A program made the position numbers and the translations under genes. Of a stretch of DNA of 5,092 nucleotides, positions 4,881-5,092 are shown piece after piece. The notes below the pieces were generated by a model. It worked only from the letters and a program-made list of their open reading frames with translations. It had not been told where the DNA came from and made no database searches. The stretch is from Acidobacteriota bacterium (GTDB lineage: Bacteria; Acidobacteriota; Terriglobia; Bryobacterales; Bryobacteraceae): NCBI GenBank assembly GCA_947505565.1, contig CANNLB010000302.1, positions 1-5,092 of the forward strand, read 5' to 3'. The number at the start of each line of letters is the position of its first letter. The first letter of the stretch is position 1.

Positions 4881-5092
4881 GATCTTCCGACGTTCCCACT
4901 CAAGAATTGGATCTTCTGGTGGAGCCTACCCTGACCCTGGTCATTGCTTGTCTTGTCTTGGCTCGGCTTGGCTTGGCTTGGCTCGCCTCGCCTTACTTCT
5001 AATCCTCTACCTGGGTGGCTTCCTCCTTTCTGCCCCGCTGCGACCAAGCCTCATCCTCAGCGGTGTGTTCGGCGTCCTCCCCGCCTCCGCCT
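4881..5092 (+). other. Possible remnant or start of a membrane-protein gene, frame-shifted
   Basis: No intact start is visible. One frame (4881-4931) reads D-L-P-T-F-P-L-K-N-W-I-F-W-W-S-L-P and then stops at TGA 4932. A second frame carries T-L-V-I-A-C-L-V-L-A (about 4937-4966) and stops at 5000-5002. A third frame, open from 4660 to the right edge, becomes strongly hydrophobic after 4960: L-A-L-L-L-I-L-Y-L-G-G-F-L-L-S-A-P-L-R-P and then L-I-L-S-G-V-F-G-V. Stitched together these read like consecutive transmembrane helices. I do not recognise the family. Low-complexity Leu-rich reading of the pentanucleotide tract contributes to the hydrophobicity, so part of the signal may be spurious. Confidence 0.3.
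4946..4995 (+). repeat. Pentanucleotide tandem repeat (ten 5-bp units, GCTTG-like)
   Basis: Ten consecutive 5-bp units can be read: GCTTG, TCTTG, TCTTG, GCTCG, GCTTG three times, GCTCG, CCTCG, CCTTA. The core is GCTTG with single-base variants at the edges. Because five is not a multiple of three, each gain or loss of a unit shifts the reading frame. The tract lies between a piece of hydrophobic coding sequence in one frame and its apparent continuation in another, so slippage here may have broken the gene or may switch it on and off. Confidence 0.75.

Overview
The window looks like chromosomal DNA from a GC-rich, polysaccharide-degrading soil or sediment bacterium. Acidobacteriota (Bryobacter/Solibacter-like) is my best guess, but this is inference. 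It rests on three things: secreted SGNH hydrolase, beta-helix and sulfatase genes side by side; a PadR-type regulator of the kind those genomes carry in large numbers; and start codons that sit directly behind -10-like boxes with no Shine-Dalgarno sequence. No rRNA, tRNA or CRISPR array was seen.

Left part (1-1715, minus strand): a tightly packed operon reading right to left. It holds a secreted SGNH/GDSL-type hydrolase (1715-444), a small DHWC-motif cupin (433-104) and the first 30 codons of a Tat-signal sulfatase (90-1) that runs off the left edge. The gaps are 10 and 13 bp.

Middle (1740-3659, plus strand): a divergently transcribed 639-residue exported protein with an N-terminal beta-sandwich-like domain and a right-handed parallel beta-helix, as in polysaccharide lyases and related hydrolases. 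Only 24 bp separate it from the SGNH gene, so the two transcripts probably start from one overlapping, near-symmetrical promoter. Together the four genes look like a small locus for attacking a decorated, possibly sulfated and acylated, polysaccharide outside the cytoplasm. The substrate cannot be read from the sequence.

Right part (3660-5092, plus strand): a VapBC-type toxin-antitoxin pair in which vapB is intact but vapC carries an in-frame TGA where relatives have a Trp. Next comes a broken padR regulator. It has an early frameshift and a 239-bp insertion-like segment: a 12-bp sequence is exactly repeated at both borders, and a 17/19-matching 19-bp inverted repeat lies inside. Removing one repeat copy and the intervening DNA rejoins a canonical PadR reading frame. 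The 3' end of padR and the following sequence, which includes a ten-unit pentanucleotide repeat and a hydrophobic open frame leaving the window, read in shifting frames. This stretch from about 4159 is either a graveyard of recently disabled genes or poorly called sequence. That distinction is the main uncertainty in the window.
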